From an uncultured Oscillospiraceae bacterium (lineage in GTDB: Bacteria > Bacillota > Clostridia > Oscillospirales > Oscillospiraceae), in contig CAJUPU010000044.1 of assembly GCA_910588495.1 (NCBI GenBank), forward strand, positions 1 to 21,180: DNA of 21,180 nt, given 5' to 3'. Made by a program: the position numbers and the translations under genes. Of the stretch, positions 13,815 to 21,180 are shown piece after piece; position 1 is the stretch's first letter, and every line of letters begins with the position of its first letter. The notes below the pieces were generated by a model, which did not search any database, had not been told where the DNA came from, and was given only the letters and a program-made list of their open reading frames with translations.

Positions 13815-14892
13815 TAGTATTTTTGACAATTTTTTTGTCGTCTTGCCCCGCGCCTCCGTCAGATGGGACGGGACGGACGGCCAGGCGCATATGCTCCACG
13901 TTTTCCGCGATGTCCTCGATGATGCCGGAGCGGCTGAACTCCACCGCCTGGCGGATGGCGTTCTTGATGGCGTAGCCGTTGGAGGACCCGTGGGCCTTGA
14001 TCACCGGCTTGGAGATGCCCACCAGCGCCGTCCCCCCCACCTCGTTGGAGTCCAGCAGCTTCTTGAAGTCCCGCAGACCGGCCTTCATCAGCAGGGCGGC
14101 CAGCTTCGTCTTGACGCTCTTGGTGAACATCTTCTTCATCTCCCGGGTGAGGAACAGCCCCGCGCCCTCCACCGCCTTCAAAAAGATGTTGCCGGAGTAG
14201 CCGTCCGCCACGATCACGTCCACGGCGCCCTCCACCGCCTCCCGGGCCTCCACATTGCCCACGAAGTCGATCCGGCCCTCCTCCTTGGCCTTTTGGAGCA
14301 GCTTGTACGCCTCCCGCTGGAGGTCCGTCCCCTTGGACGGCTCCGAGCCGATGTTCAGCAGCCCAACCTTGGGCTCCGGCCGGCCCAGCACCCGCTCCGC
14401 GTAATAGCTGCCCATGAAGGCGAACTGGAGCAGGAACTCCGGCGTGCCCTCGGCGGTGGCCCCGCAGTCGATGAGCACCGAGCCGCCGTTTCCCGTGGGC
14501 ACCACTGGGGCCATGGCCGCCCGGCGTATGCCCTTGATGCGCTTCACCAGCAGTGTGGCCCCGGACAGCAGCGCCCCGGTGGATCCGGCGGACACGAAAG
14601 CGTCCCCCTCCCCGCTCTTCAGCAGGTTGAGGCCCACCGTCAGCGAGGAGTCCTTCTTCTCCTTGAACGCGGTGGCGGGGTTGTCGCACATGTCCACCAC
14701 CTGCCCGGCGTGGGAGATGGACAGCCCCGGGGGCAGCTCGGCCACCCCCTCCTTCTGGAGGGCCTCCAAAATGTCCTCGCCCCGGCCCACCAGGACCACG
14801 TCCACCCCATATTCCTCGATCGCCCGCAAAGCGCCCTGTACCGGTGCCTGGGGAGCGTTGTCGCCGCCCATGGCGTCTACGATGATGCGCAT
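13798..14892 (-). CDS. plsX: Phosphate acyltransferase PlsX
   Basis: A 364-aa enzyme that converts acyl-ACP and phosphate to acyl-phosphate, the donor for the first step of phospholipid synthesis. Family segments are MRIIVDAMGGDNAP at the start, AGSTGALLSGATLL, IDCGATAEGTPEFL, LLNIGSEPSKGTDL, DVIVADGYSGNIFLK and LLDSNEVGGTALVGI. Length is slightly longer than usual (about 330-345), the excess being a polar C-terminal tail. GGGAGG lies 8 bases before the ATG. It follows trmFO by 18 bases and precedes acpP, its substrate carrier. Confidence 0.95.
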   Translation of the reverse strand: MRIIVDAMGGDNAPQAPVQGALRAIEEYGVDVVLVGRGEDILEALQKEGVAELPPGLSISHAGQVVDMCDNPATAFKEKKDSSLTVGLNLLKSGEGDAFVSAGSTGALLSGATLLVKRIKGIRRAAMAPVVPTGNGGSVLIDCGATAEGTPEFLLQFAFMGSYYAERVLGRPEPKVGLLNIGSEPSKGTDLQREAYKLLQKAKEEGRIDFVGNVEAREAVEGAVDVIVADGYSGNIFLKAVEGAGLFLTREMKKMFTKSVKTKLAALLMKAGLRDFKKLLDSNEVGGTALVGISKPVIKAHGSSNGYAIKNAIRQAVEFSRSGIIEDIAENVEHMRLAVRPVPSDGGAGQDDKKIVKNTIDSQP

Positions 14893-14910
14893 ACCGTCGG
14901 CCTCCCTCTC

Positions 14911-16212
14911 TTATAGTCTCTCTCTCAGCCCATCGACGATCGCCAGCGACCGCCGGGAAAGCTCCGCGTTCTTGTTCCGCTTCCCCTTGACCTTGTGGTC
15001 CAGGGGGGGCATGATGCCGAAGTTGATGTTCATGGGCTGGAAATCGGTGACGCTCTCACTGCTGACATACCAGGCCAGCGCCCCGATGGCGGTCTCCCGG
15101 GGGAAGTCCAGCGGCTCCCGCCCCAGCAGGCGCCTCGCCAGCTCCACTCCCGCCAAAAATCCCGACGCGGTGGACTCCACATAGCCCTCCACCCCGGTGA
15201 TCTGCCCGGCAAAGCTCACGCGCTCCCGCCCCCGCACCCGGTAATAGCGGTCCAGCAGCCGGGGGGAGTCCAGATAGGTGTTGCGGTGCATCACCCCATA
15301 GCGCACGTATTCCGCCTGGGCCAGCGCCGGGATCATGGAGAACACCCGCTTCTGCTCCCCCCACTTCAGATGGGTCTGGAAGCCCACCAGATTATACAGC
15401 GTCCCCGCCGCGTCATCCCGGCGCAGCTGCACCACGGCGTAAGGCTCCCGGCCCGTGCGCGGGTCGGTCAGGCCCTTGGGCTTCAGGGGCCCAAAGGCCA
15501 GGGTCTGCACCCCCCGCCGGGCCATCACCTCCACCGGCATACAGCCCTCGAACACGTGCTTGTCCTCGAAGCCGTGGACCTCCGCCTCCTGGGCGGCGCA
15601 CAGCTCCTTCCAGAAGGCCAGGTATTCCTCCTCAGACAAAGCGCAGTTGATATAGTCCGCCGTCCCCCGGTCGTAGCGGGAGGCGAACCAGGCGCGGTCC
15701 ATGTCGATGCTCTCATAGGTGACGATGGGGGCGGCCGCGTCGAAAAAGTTGAGATAGCTGTTCTCCGGGAACAGCCCGGCGATGGCGGCGGACAGAGCGT
15801 CCGAGGTCAGCGGCCCGGAGGCGACCACCACCTCCCCATCGGGGATGGCGGTGACCTCCCCCTCCGCCACCGTGATGTTGGGGTGGGCGCGGACCGCGGC
15901 GGTGACGGCGGCGGAAAAGCCCTCCCGATCCACGGCCAGGGCGCCCCCCGCCTCCACCCTTGTCTCGTCGGCACAGCGCAGGATCAGGGAACCGCACCGC
16001 CGCAGCTCCTCTTTCAGCAGGCCCACGGCGTTCTCCAGCTGGTCGGAGCGCAGGGAGTTGGAGCACACCAGCTCGGCGAAGCCGGAACTGTGGTGGGCGG
16101 GGGTCATTTTTTCCGGCTTCATCTCCCGAAGGGTGACGGAGATCCCCCGCTGGGCCAGCTGCCAGGCGGCTTCGCACCCGGCCAGCCCCGCGCCGATGAC
16201 GGTAACATTCAT
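14911..16212 (-). CDS. trmFO: Methylenetetrahydrofolate--tRNA-(uracil(54)-C5)-methyltransferase
   Basis: A 433-aa flavoenzyme that makes 5-methyluridine at position 54 of tRNA (the T-loop), using methylenetetrahydrofolate and FADH2. The N-terminus is an FAD-binding fold (VTVIGAGLAGCEAAWQLA). The two conserved cysteines are present: C50 in ELVCSNSLRSD and C224 in FEGCMPVEVMA; the latter corresponds to the catalytic cysteine of the Bacillus enzyme. The end matches with FQPMNINFGIMPP and KGKRNKNAELSRRSL. The ATG at 16212 is preferred over 16218 because AAGGA is 8 bases from it and the FAD strand begins at once. Sits 17 bases after topA, the usual Firmicutes order dprA-topA-trmFO. Confidence 0.95.
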   Translation of the reverse strand: MNVTVIGAGLAGCEAAWQLAQRGISVTLREMKPEKMTPAHHSSGFAELVCSNSLRSDQLENAVGLLKEELRRCGSLILRCADETRVEAGGALAVDREGFSAAVTAAVRAHPNITVAEGEVTAIPDGEVVVASGPLTSDALSAAIAGLFPENSYLNFFDAAAPIVTYESIDMDRAWFASRYDRGTADYINCALSEEEYLAFWKELCAAQEAEVHGFEDKHVFEGCMPVEVMARRGVQTLAFGPLKPKGLTDPRTGREPYAVVQLRRDDAAGTLYNLVGFQTHLKWGEQKRVFSMIPALAQAEYVRYGVMHRNTYLDSPRLLDRYYRVRGRERVSFAGQITGVEGYVESTASGFLAGVELARRLLGREPLDFPRETAIGALAWYVSSESVTDFQPMNINFGIMPPLDHKVKGKRNKNAELSRRSLAIVDGLRERL

Positions 16213-16229
16213 ATCCATGGTCCTTCCGC

Positions 16230-18608
16230 TCACTCCGCCGCCTTTTTGGCGGTCTTTTTGGCCGCTGTCGTCTTTTTAGCCGTGGTTTTCTTGGCGGTGG
16301 CCTTTTTCGCCGCCGTGGTCTTGGTGGAGGACGCGGTCTTTTTCGCCGCCGTGGTCTTGGCGGAGGACGCGGTCTTTTTCGCCGCGGCCTTTTTGGGGGC
16401 GGCTTTTTTGGCGGCGGGCTTCTCTTCTGCGGACCCGGCGCTCTCCCCCTCGGCGGAGGCCTCCGTCTTTTTCTTGAAGCCGCCCCGCTTGTCCTCGGGC
16501 AGGAAATTGGAACACCCCTCGTTGATGCAGAACGGCCGCTTGAACCCCCGGCCGGACAGCTTGAACATGGTCTGGCCGCAGATGGGGCAGTTGTCCTTCA
16601 CCGGCACGTCCCAGGTCATGAAGTCGCACCGCTTGGCCTCCACCTTGCTGTTCAGGTGCTCGCAGCAGTAGTAGGTGTACTGCTTGTTGGTCTTTTTGCT
16701 CACGCCGGTGCGCTTCACCAGACGGCCCCCGCACTTGGGGCACCTGCCGGGCATTTCCACCACCAGCGGCTTGGTGAAGGTGCACTCCGGCCAGCCGGGG
16801 CAGGCCAAAAACCGCCCGAACCGGCCCATCTTCACCACCATTTTCCGACCGCACAGGTCGCACACCTCGTCGGATTCCTCGTCGGGCACCTTGATGCGCT
16901 CGCCGTCCAGCTCGGACTCCGCCTTTTTCAGCTCCGCGTCGAAGCCGGTGTAGAACTCGCCCAGCACCTGCTTCCACTGGGCCTCCCCCGCCTCCACCTT
17001 GTCCAGGCGGCTCTCCATCTGGGCGGTGAAAGCGGTGTCCACGATGTCGGGGAATTTCTCTTTCATCAACCCCGTGACCACCTCGCCCAGGGGGGTGGGG
17101 CGCAGGTATTTGCCCTCCTTCACCACGTACTGCCGGTCGGTGATGGTGGAGATGGTGGGGGCGTAGGTGGACGGACGGCCCACCCCCTTCTCCTCCAGGG
17201 CCTTGATGAGGGTGGCCTCGGTGAACCGGGCCGGGGGCTGGGTGAAGTGCTGGCCGGGGGTCAGGCCGTTGAGCTTCAGGGCCTCCCCCTCCTTCAGGTC
17301 GGGCAAGGGCGACTGGGGCGCCTCCTCATCCTCGTCCCGGCTCTCCTCGTAAACAGCTGTAAAGCCGTTGAACTTCACAGAGGAGTGGCTGGCCCGGAAG
17401 CGGTAGCCCGCCGATTCCGTTTCAATGGTGACGCTGTCGTACACCGCCCCCGCCATCTGACAGGCCAGAAAACGGCTCCAGATCAGCTTGTACAGCCGGT
17501 ACTGGTCGGCGGTGAGGCTCTTTTTCAGGTCCTCCGGGGTCAGGGTCACGTCGGAGGGCCGGATGGCCTCGTGGGCGTCCTGGGCGGAGCCCTTGGACTT
17601 GAACCGGCGGGTCTTTTCCGGGTAATATTGCTTCCCGTAGCGGCTCTGGATGAAGGTCTTGGCCGCCGCCAGCGCCTCCTCGGACAGCCGCAGGGAGTCG
17701 GTACGCATATAGGTGATCAGGCCCACGGTGCCCACGCCCTGGATGTCGATGCCCTCGTAGAGCTGCTGGGCGATGGACATGGTGCGCTTGGGGATCATGT
17801 TCAGCTTCCGGGACGCCTCCTGCTGGAGGGTGGAGGTGGTGAAGGGGGGCGCAGGGGAGCGGTGCTTATCCTGCCGCTTCACGCCGGACACTATAAAGGG
17901 AGAATCCTTTACAGCTTTCACGATATCCTGGACCTGCTCCTCGCAGTTCAGCTCCATCCGCTTCTCCCGGCCGTAGAACTCCGCCTGGAAGCCCCCCAGG
18001 TTGGGGGCGATCCGGGACAGGTCGGCGGTGATGGACCAGTACTCCTGGGGGGTGAAGGCCCGGATCTCCTCCTCCCGCTCCACCGCCAGCCGGGTGGCCA
18101 CCGACTGCACCCGCCCGGCGGACAGCCCCCGGCGGATCTTCTTCCACAGCAGGGGCGAGAGCTGATAGCCCACGATGCGGTCCAGCACCCGCCGGGCCTG
18201 CTGGGCGTCCACCAGGTCCTGGTCGATGTCCCGGGGGTTGGCGATGGAGTCCCGGACCACCTTCTGGGTGATCTCGTTGAAGGTCACCCGGCAGGTCTTT
18301 TCCCTGGGCACCCCCAGCACGCTCTGGAGGTGCCAGGAGATGGCCTCGCCCTCCCGGTCCGGGTCGGTGGCCAGATAGATCTTGTCGCTGGCCTTGGCGG
18401 ACTTGCGCAGGTCCTTTATCACGTCCGCCTTGTCCTTGATGTTCTCATAGTCCGGCTCGAAGGTGGACACGTCCACTCCCAGCTTGCTCTTGGGCAGGTC
18501 CCGGATATGGCCCATGGACGCCTTGACCTCGAAACCGGGGCCCAGATATTTTCCGATGGTCTTTGCCTTGGCGGGCGACTCCACGATGACCAGATTTGTG
18601 TTTGCCAT
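16230..18608 (-). CDS. topA: DNA topoisomerase I
   Basis: A 792-aa type IA topoisomerase that relaxes negative supercoils. The TOPRIM domain is at the start with E10 (VIVESPAKAKTI) and the D82-P-D84 acidic motif (TDPDREGEAISWHL). The active-site tyrosine is Y300 in LITYMRTDSLR. Three zinc-finger segments follow: CDLCGRK...CPGWPEC, CPKCGGR...CCEHLN, and CPICGQT...CINEGC. The last 81 residues (712-792) form a disordered tail, its final 61 made almost only of Lys, Ala, Thr and Ser, like a histone H1 tail, coded by an internal 36-bp repeat. The ATG at 18608 begins the conserved strand and lies behind GAGG; a TTG at 18617 is an unlikely alternative. It follows dprA by 9 bases. Confidence 0.95.
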   Translation of the reverse strand: MANTNLVIVESPAKAKTIGKYLGPGFEVKASMGHIRDLPKSKLGVDVSTFEPDYENIKDKADVIKDLRKSAKASDKIYLATDPDREGEAISWHLQSVLGVPREKTCRVTFNEITQKVVRDSIANPRDIDQDLVDAQQARRVLDRIVGYQLSPLLWKKIRRGLSAGRVQSVATRLAVEREEEIRAFTPQEYWSITADLSRIAPNLGGFQAEFYGREKRMELNCEEQVQDIVKAVKDSPFIVSGVKRQDKHRSPAPPFTTSTLQQEASRKLNMIPKRTMSIAQQLYEGIDIQGVGTVGLITYMRTDSLRLSEEALAAAKTFIQSRYGKQYYPEKTRRFKSKGSAQDAHEAIRPSDVTLTPEDLKKSLTADQYRLYKLIWSRFLACQMAGAVYDSVTIETESAGYRFRASHSSVKFNGFTAVYEESRDEDEEAPQSPLPDLKEGEALKLNGLTPGQHFTQPPARFTEATLIKALEEKGVGRPSTYAPTISTITDRQYVVKEGKYLRPTPLGEVVTGLMKEKFPDIVDTAFTAQMESRLDKVEAGEAQWKQVLGEFYTGFDAELKKAESELDGERIKVPDEESDEVCDLCGRKMVVKMGRFGRFLACPGWPECTFTKPLVVEMPGRCPKCGGRLVKRTGVSKKTNKQYTYYCCEHLNSKVEAKRCDFMTWDVPVKDNCPICGQTMFKLSGRGFKRPFCINEGCSNFLPEDKRGGFKKKTEASAEGESAGSAEEKPAAKKAAPKKAAAKKTASSAKTTAAKKTASSTKTTAAKKATAKKTTAKKTTAAKKTAKKAAE
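16302..16373 (-). repeat. 36-bp tandem repeat coding the TopA basic tail
   Basis: Two copies of a 36-bp unit (16302-16337 and 16338-16373) differing by one base in the compared part, with a partial third copy entering at 16374. Each codes 12 residues of the type KKTASSxKTTAA. The neighbouring bases carry looser copies of the same K-K-T/A pattern. Confidence 0.8.
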
Positions 18609-18617
18609 GTTCCTCAA

Positions 18618-19859
18618 CTACTCCATTTTCAATTTGACGGCGGCCCGGAACCGTTTTCCGCTCTCCTCGGCCACGTAGCCCTGGATCTGCAGCACGGTGA
18701 GGGCGGACAGCACCCGCCGGGCCGGGATCTGGGCGCGCTCCACCAGCTCGTCGGTCTGAGCCGCGCCCTCTCCCAGGGCCAGCAGCACCGAGCGCTGATC
18801 GTCCGTCAGCTTATCTTTACAATCCGCCCAGCGGAGATATACCTGATCGTCCCTGTCCTCTTTGGCGGGCTTTCCCCGCGCCCCCCGGGGCTCCGGCGGG
18901 GGCGGGACGGCGGAGGCGTCCAGCCGCTGCTCCGCCGCCTCCGGCGGCAGGGACGCACCCCGGCCCAGCCGAAGCTTGCCCGGGAACTTGTCCACAAATT
19001 CGCACAAAACGTCGTCCGCCTCCATGATGAGCTTGGCGCAGCCCTCTTGGATCAGGCGGTTGGTGCCCTCGCTCTGGGGCGCGTCGATGGGGCCGGGGAC
19101 GGCAAACACCTCCCGGTCCTGCTCCAGGGCGTGGTTGACGGTGAGCAGCGTACCGCTGGCCCGGGCGCTCTCCACGGCGATGACGCCCACGGACAGGCCG
19201 CTGATGATGCGGTTGCGGATCGGGAAGTGGGTGCCGATGTGGTCCGTCCCCGGCGGGTACTCGGAGACCAGCGCCCCCACCGCCGCCACGTCCTCATAGA
19301 GGTCCTTGTGGTAGGAGGGGTACACCCGGTCGATGCCGCCCGCCAGCACGGACACCACCGGCCCGCCCACCTTCAGCGCCCCCCGCACCGCGGAGACGTC
19401 GATGCCCTGGGCCATGCCGGTGATCACCAGCGCGCCCTTCCGGGTCAGGTCGGCGGACAGCTTCATGGCCGCCTGGACGCCGTAGGGGGTGGCCTGTCTG
19501 GCCCCCACCATGCCGACAGCCGCCTCGTTGTCGAAGGCGAACTGCCGTCCCTTCCAATACAGCACCATGGGCGGCTGGGCGATGGCCTTCAGCCGCTCGG
19601 GATAGAGGGAGTCCTGAAGGGTGAGCAGCTGGATGCCGTACCGCTCGCAATCCCCCAGCACCACGTCGGCCTGGTCCAAGGATTTGTTCATCAGGGAGCG
19701 GATCGCGGTGTCCGGCAGGCCGCCCACCATGCGGTACGCCTCCTCATCGGCGGCGTGGGCCAGCTCCGGCGTACCGAAATGCTCCAGCACCCGCACGGCG
19801 CCTTGGCCCGCCAGCCCCTTGCGGAGGGTGAGCCAGATCCAATGCTTCAGATTCGACAT
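18618..19859 (-). CDS. dprA: DNA-processing protein DprA (Smf)
   Basis: A 413-aa protein that loads RecA onto incoming single-stranded DNA during natural transformation. An N-terminal helical (SAM-like) region (about 1-75) precedes the Rossmann DprA domain (about 80-290): VGARQATPYG (118-127), TGMAQGID (147-154), the glycine-rich SVLAGGID, FPIRNRIISGLS (212-223) and SARASGTLLT. A proline-rich linker (about 302-340) leads to a C-terminal winged helix (about 350-410). The usual SGxARGIDxxAHxGAL motif reads TGMAQGIDVSAVRGAL here, with Gln for Arg and Val for His. GGAGGAGG stands 6 bases before the ATG. First of dprA-topA-trmFO; no other competence genes are visible. Confidence 0.93.
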   Translation of the reverse strand: MSNLKHWIWLTLRKGLAGQGAVRVLEHFGTPELAHAADEEAYRMVGGLPDTAIRSLMNKSLDQADVVLGDCERYGIQLLTLQDSLYPERLKAIAQPPMVLYWKGRQFAFDNEAAVGMVGARQATPYGVQAAMKLSADLTRKGALVITGMAQGIDVSAVRGALKVGGPVVSVLAGGIDRVYPSYHKDLYEDVAAVGALVSEYPPGTDHIGTHFPIRNRIISGLSVGVIAVESARASGTLLTVNHALEQDREVFAVPGPIDAPQSEGTNRLIQEGCAKLIMEADDVLCEFVDKFPGKLRLGRGASLPPEAAEQRLDASAVPPPPEPRGARGKPAKEDRDDQVYLRWADCKDKLTDDQRSVLLALGEGAAQTDELVERAQIPARRVLSALTVLQIQGYVAEESGKRFRAAVKLKME

Positions 19860-19883
19860 GCCGAGCCTCCTCCCTGCCTGTTC

Positions 19884-20651
19884 TCAGTCGTTTCGGGCCA
19901 TCTCCCACAGCACCACCGATGCGGCCGCCGCCGCGTTCAGCGACTCGCACCGCTCCCGCATGGGGATCTTGACGGTCCTCCGGCACCGGTCCAGGGCCTC
20001 CTGGGACGCGCCCCGGCCCTCGCTGCCGATGACCACCGCCGCCCGCTCCAGCGAGATCGACCGCACATCCACGGTGTCCTCCCGCAGGGCCGCGGCATAC
20101 AGCGGGATGCCCGCCTGGGCCAGCCGCTCCGCCGCCGTCCCCAGCGCGCACTCGTATCCGGGCAGGCGGAATACCGCCCCCATGGTGGCCCGCACCGTTT
20201 TGGGGTTCCAGGGGTCGGCGCAGCCATTGCACAAGATCAGCCCGTCCGCCCCAAAGGCATCGGCGGTGCGCCAGATGGTGCCCACATTGCCCGGATCCTG
20301 CACCCCGTCCAGCAGCAGATAGCGGCTCCCCGCCAGCCGGTCCGGCATGGCCAGCGCGGTCCCCTTGCAGATGAATACCACGCCCTGGGGGCTCTCCGTG
20401 TCCGCGATGGACTCCAGCAGGCTGTCCGGCACCTCCACCACCCGCGCCTGGGCGGGCAGGGCGGGCAGAGACACGCCGGAGGCGCAGATCACCGCCTCCA
20501 GTTCCCCGCCCCAGCGCAGGGCCTCCGCCAGCAGCTTCGGGCCCTCGGCGGCAAAGGCCCCCTCCGCCCGGCGGAAAGCCCGGCGGCTGTTCAGCTTCCG
20601 CACCCGGGCCAGCAGCGGATTTGCCCTGCTGGTGACGATCTCCCGCTCCAT
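19884..20651 (-). CDS. SpoU/TrmH-family RNA 2'-O-ribose methyltransferase
   Basis: A 255-aa SPOUT methyltransferase, using S-adenosylmethionine to methylate a ribose in tRNA or rRNA. An N-terminal RNA-binding (SpoU_sub_bind-like) segment (FRRAEGAFAAEGPKLLAEAL, about 26-45) is followed by the knot domain with its three motifs: LDGVQDPGNVGTIWRTADAFG (about 114-134), VIGSEGRG (about 208-215) and IPMRERCESLNAAAAA near the end. The exact nucleotide modified is not predictable. The frame is open upstream to 20765, but ATG 20651 follows AGAGGAGG by 7 bases and starts the domain. It opens the run to dprA-topA-trmFO-plsX. A hairpin stands 29 bases before the start. Confidence 0.9.
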   Translation of the reverse strand: MEREIVTSRANPLLARVRKLNSRRAFRRAEGAFAAEGPKLLAEALRWGGELEAVICASGVSLPALPAQARVVEVPDSLLESIADTESPQGVVFICKGTALAMPDRLAGSRYLLLDGVQDPGNVGTIWRTADAFGADGLILCNGCADPWNPKTVRATMGAVFRLPGYECALGTAAERLAQAGIPLYAAALREDTVDVRSISLERAAVVIGSEGRGASQEALDRCRRTVKIPMRERCESLNAAAAASVVLWEMARND

Positions 20652-20679
20652 GGCCCGGCCTCCTCTCATGCTGATGCGC

Positions 20680-20713
20680 AAAAGCATACCGGCGGCCGCG
20701 CCGGTATGCTTTT
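20680..20713 (-). terminator. Hairpin terminator in the leader of the methyltransferase gene
   Basis: A perfect 14-bp stem, AAAAGCATACCGGC (20680-20693) with its complement at 20700-20713, loop 6 nt. Tracts of T flank it on both strands (U4 in the - transcript, T5 on +). It lies between the promoter at 20797-20825 and the ATG at 20651, so it may end transcripts from the permease gene or act as an attenuator. Confidence 0.7.
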
Positions 20714-20740
20714 TGATCCTCGATCCAGCGGTTCCTTCAT

Positions 20741-20773
20741 GGGGATCGGTAGCAAAGCCTACCACAACTCCCG
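20741..20773 (-). promoter_or_regulatory. Structured leader segment before the methyltransferase gene
   Basis: In the - strand transcript GGGA and UCCC enclose a second pairing GGUAG/CUACC, separated by a small internal loop. It lies between the promoter and the terminator-like hairpin. It matches no riboswitch class I recognise; a chance fold is possible. Confidence 0.3.
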
Positions 20774-20796
20774 ATAGCTGTCAATATCTTGTTGTG

Positions 20797-20825
20797 ATTA
20801 TAGCAGTTTACGATCGGTTTTTCAA
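20797..20825 (-). promoter_or_regulatory. Strong sigma-A-type promoter for the methyltransferase-dprA-topA unit
   Basis: On the - strand, TTGAAA (20825-20820), a 17-bp spacer and a perfect TATAAT (20802-20797) with an extended TG. An inverted repeat AAGGGA (20824-20829) and TCCCTT (20839-20844) overlaps the upstream edge of the -35 box and could be an operator. A GCCGATCGGC palindrome lies at 20846-20855. Confidence 0.8.
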
Positions 20826-20891
20826 GGGATATATTTCTTCCCTTTGCCGATCGGCCGCCGGCCTGGAGCTCCGCTCGTTGACAGGGGCGCC

Positions 20892-21180
20892 TCAGCCCGC
20901 GCCGCCCAGGCCCCGCCACACATTATACACGCAGATGGCCACGATGAGGCCCATCAGGCCGATGAACAGCCGCTCCACCAGCCTGTTGTCCATCCGCTTG
21001 TTGAGCACGCGGCCCGCCATGCCGCCGCCGATGCCTCCGGCCACCATCACCAGCAGCACCGGCCAGCGGAAGGGGGGCACGGTGCGGGTGGCCAGGGTGG
21101 TGATGAGGCTGGCCAGCTGGCTGAACAGGATGATATACAGGCTGTTGGCGGCGGCGGTCTTGGTGTCCATGCTGAAGAAG
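20892..21180 (-). CDS. TauE/SafE-family membrane permease, C-terminal part
   Basis: Only the last 96 residues are in the window; the gene is cut by the right edge and the frame is open through it, so Met at 21170 is not the start. The fragment reads FFSMDTKTAAANSLYIILFSQLASL, typical of the last third of TauE/SafE (DUF81) permeases, with hydrophobic segments at LYIILFSQLASLITTL, VLLVMVAGGIGGGMAGRVL and LFIGLMGLIVAICVYNVW. The family exports or imports small sulfur-containing or organic anions; the substrate here is unknown. No clear terminator directly follows the stop; the first strong hairpin is at 20680-20713, beyond the next promoter. Confidence 0.75.
   Translation of the reverse strand, partial: FFSMDTKTAAANSLYIILFSQLASLITTLATRTVPPFRWPVLLVMVAGGIGGGMAGRVLNKRMDNRLVERLFIGLMGLIVAICVYNVWRGLGGAG

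Noticed and set aside
20652..20745. T-box-like GGAACCGC in the methyltransferase leader
   Set aside because: It matches the second half of the T-box consensus only; the AGGGU part is missing, the leader is too short for a normal T-box, and the downstream gene is not a tRNA-charging or amino-acid gene.
16656..20777. A very long open frame on the + strand opposite topA, dprA and the methyltransferase gene
   Set aside because: High-GC codon bias of the - strand genes leaves the complementary frame free of stops. The translation is low-complexity (Gly/His/Leu/Pro), has no domain, and the - strand genes are certain.
1..21180. CRISPR arrays, tRNA or rRNA genes, transposases, prophage or toxin-antitoxin pairs
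   Set aside because: Looked for on both strands by eye; none was found. The XRE gene has no partner toxin beside it.

Overview
This is a GC-rich chromosomal window, by eye well over 60% G+C. It looks like a gut-type, endospore-forming Clostridia genome, most likely the Oscillospiraceae relatives of Flavonifractor, Pseudoflavonifractor or Lawsonibacter. That placement is inferred from three things: the IspH–ribosomal protein S1 fusion, a ytfJ/gerW sporulation gene beside scpAB, and conserved Firmicutes gene orders (dprA-topA-trmFO, plsX-acpP-rnc, scpA-scpB-...-dac-rluB, cmk-plsC-ispH/rpsA). No rRNA, tRNA, CRISPR array, transposase or phage gene was seen.

Layout: only the first gene, an XRE-type regulator with a repetitive hydrophobic C-terminus (284-1081), is on the + strand. 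It is preceded by a 135-bp-spaced intergenic repeat and converges on everything else. All other genes are on the - strand. In transcription order (right to left) they are: the end of a TauE/SafE-type permease (cut by the window edge); a SpoU-type RNA methyltransferase, dprA, topA, trmFO and plsX; acpP, rnc and a small unrecognised membrane protein; scpA, scpB, a DUF2953 protein, ytfJ, a D-Ala-D-Ala carboxypeptidase and an RsuA/RluB-type pseudouridine synthase; an RpiR-family regulator, a BaiN/HI0933-like flavoprotein, cmk, plsC and ispH-rpsA; and finally a DUF362 ferredoxin-like protein.

Functionally this is housekeeping DNA: RNA modification and processing, DNA topology and uptake or recombination, chromosome condensation, phospholipid precursors (plsX, acpP, plsC), isoprenoid synthesis and translation (ispH/rpsA), and peptidoglycan and sporulation functions. 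Genes are tightly packed, with ATGA/GTGA overlaps at scpB/DUF2953, plsC/ispH and cmk/plsC. Sigma-A-like promoters with 17-bp spacers can be read in front of the XRE gene, rpiR, scpA, acpP and the methyltransferase gene.

The most interesting points are not an obvious new defence or mobile system. They are: (1) a consensus Shine-Dalgarno sequence, and a plausible promoter, inside ispH-rpsA just where a free S1 protein would start; (2) four cases where a strong hairpin sits directly against the start of the next co-directional gene, one of them enclosing the only visible ribosome binding site; (3) an XRE regulator fused to a long five-residue-periodic Gly/Ala/Ser hydrophobic array; and (4) a low-GC unknown membrane protein where smc-ftsY usually follow rnc.
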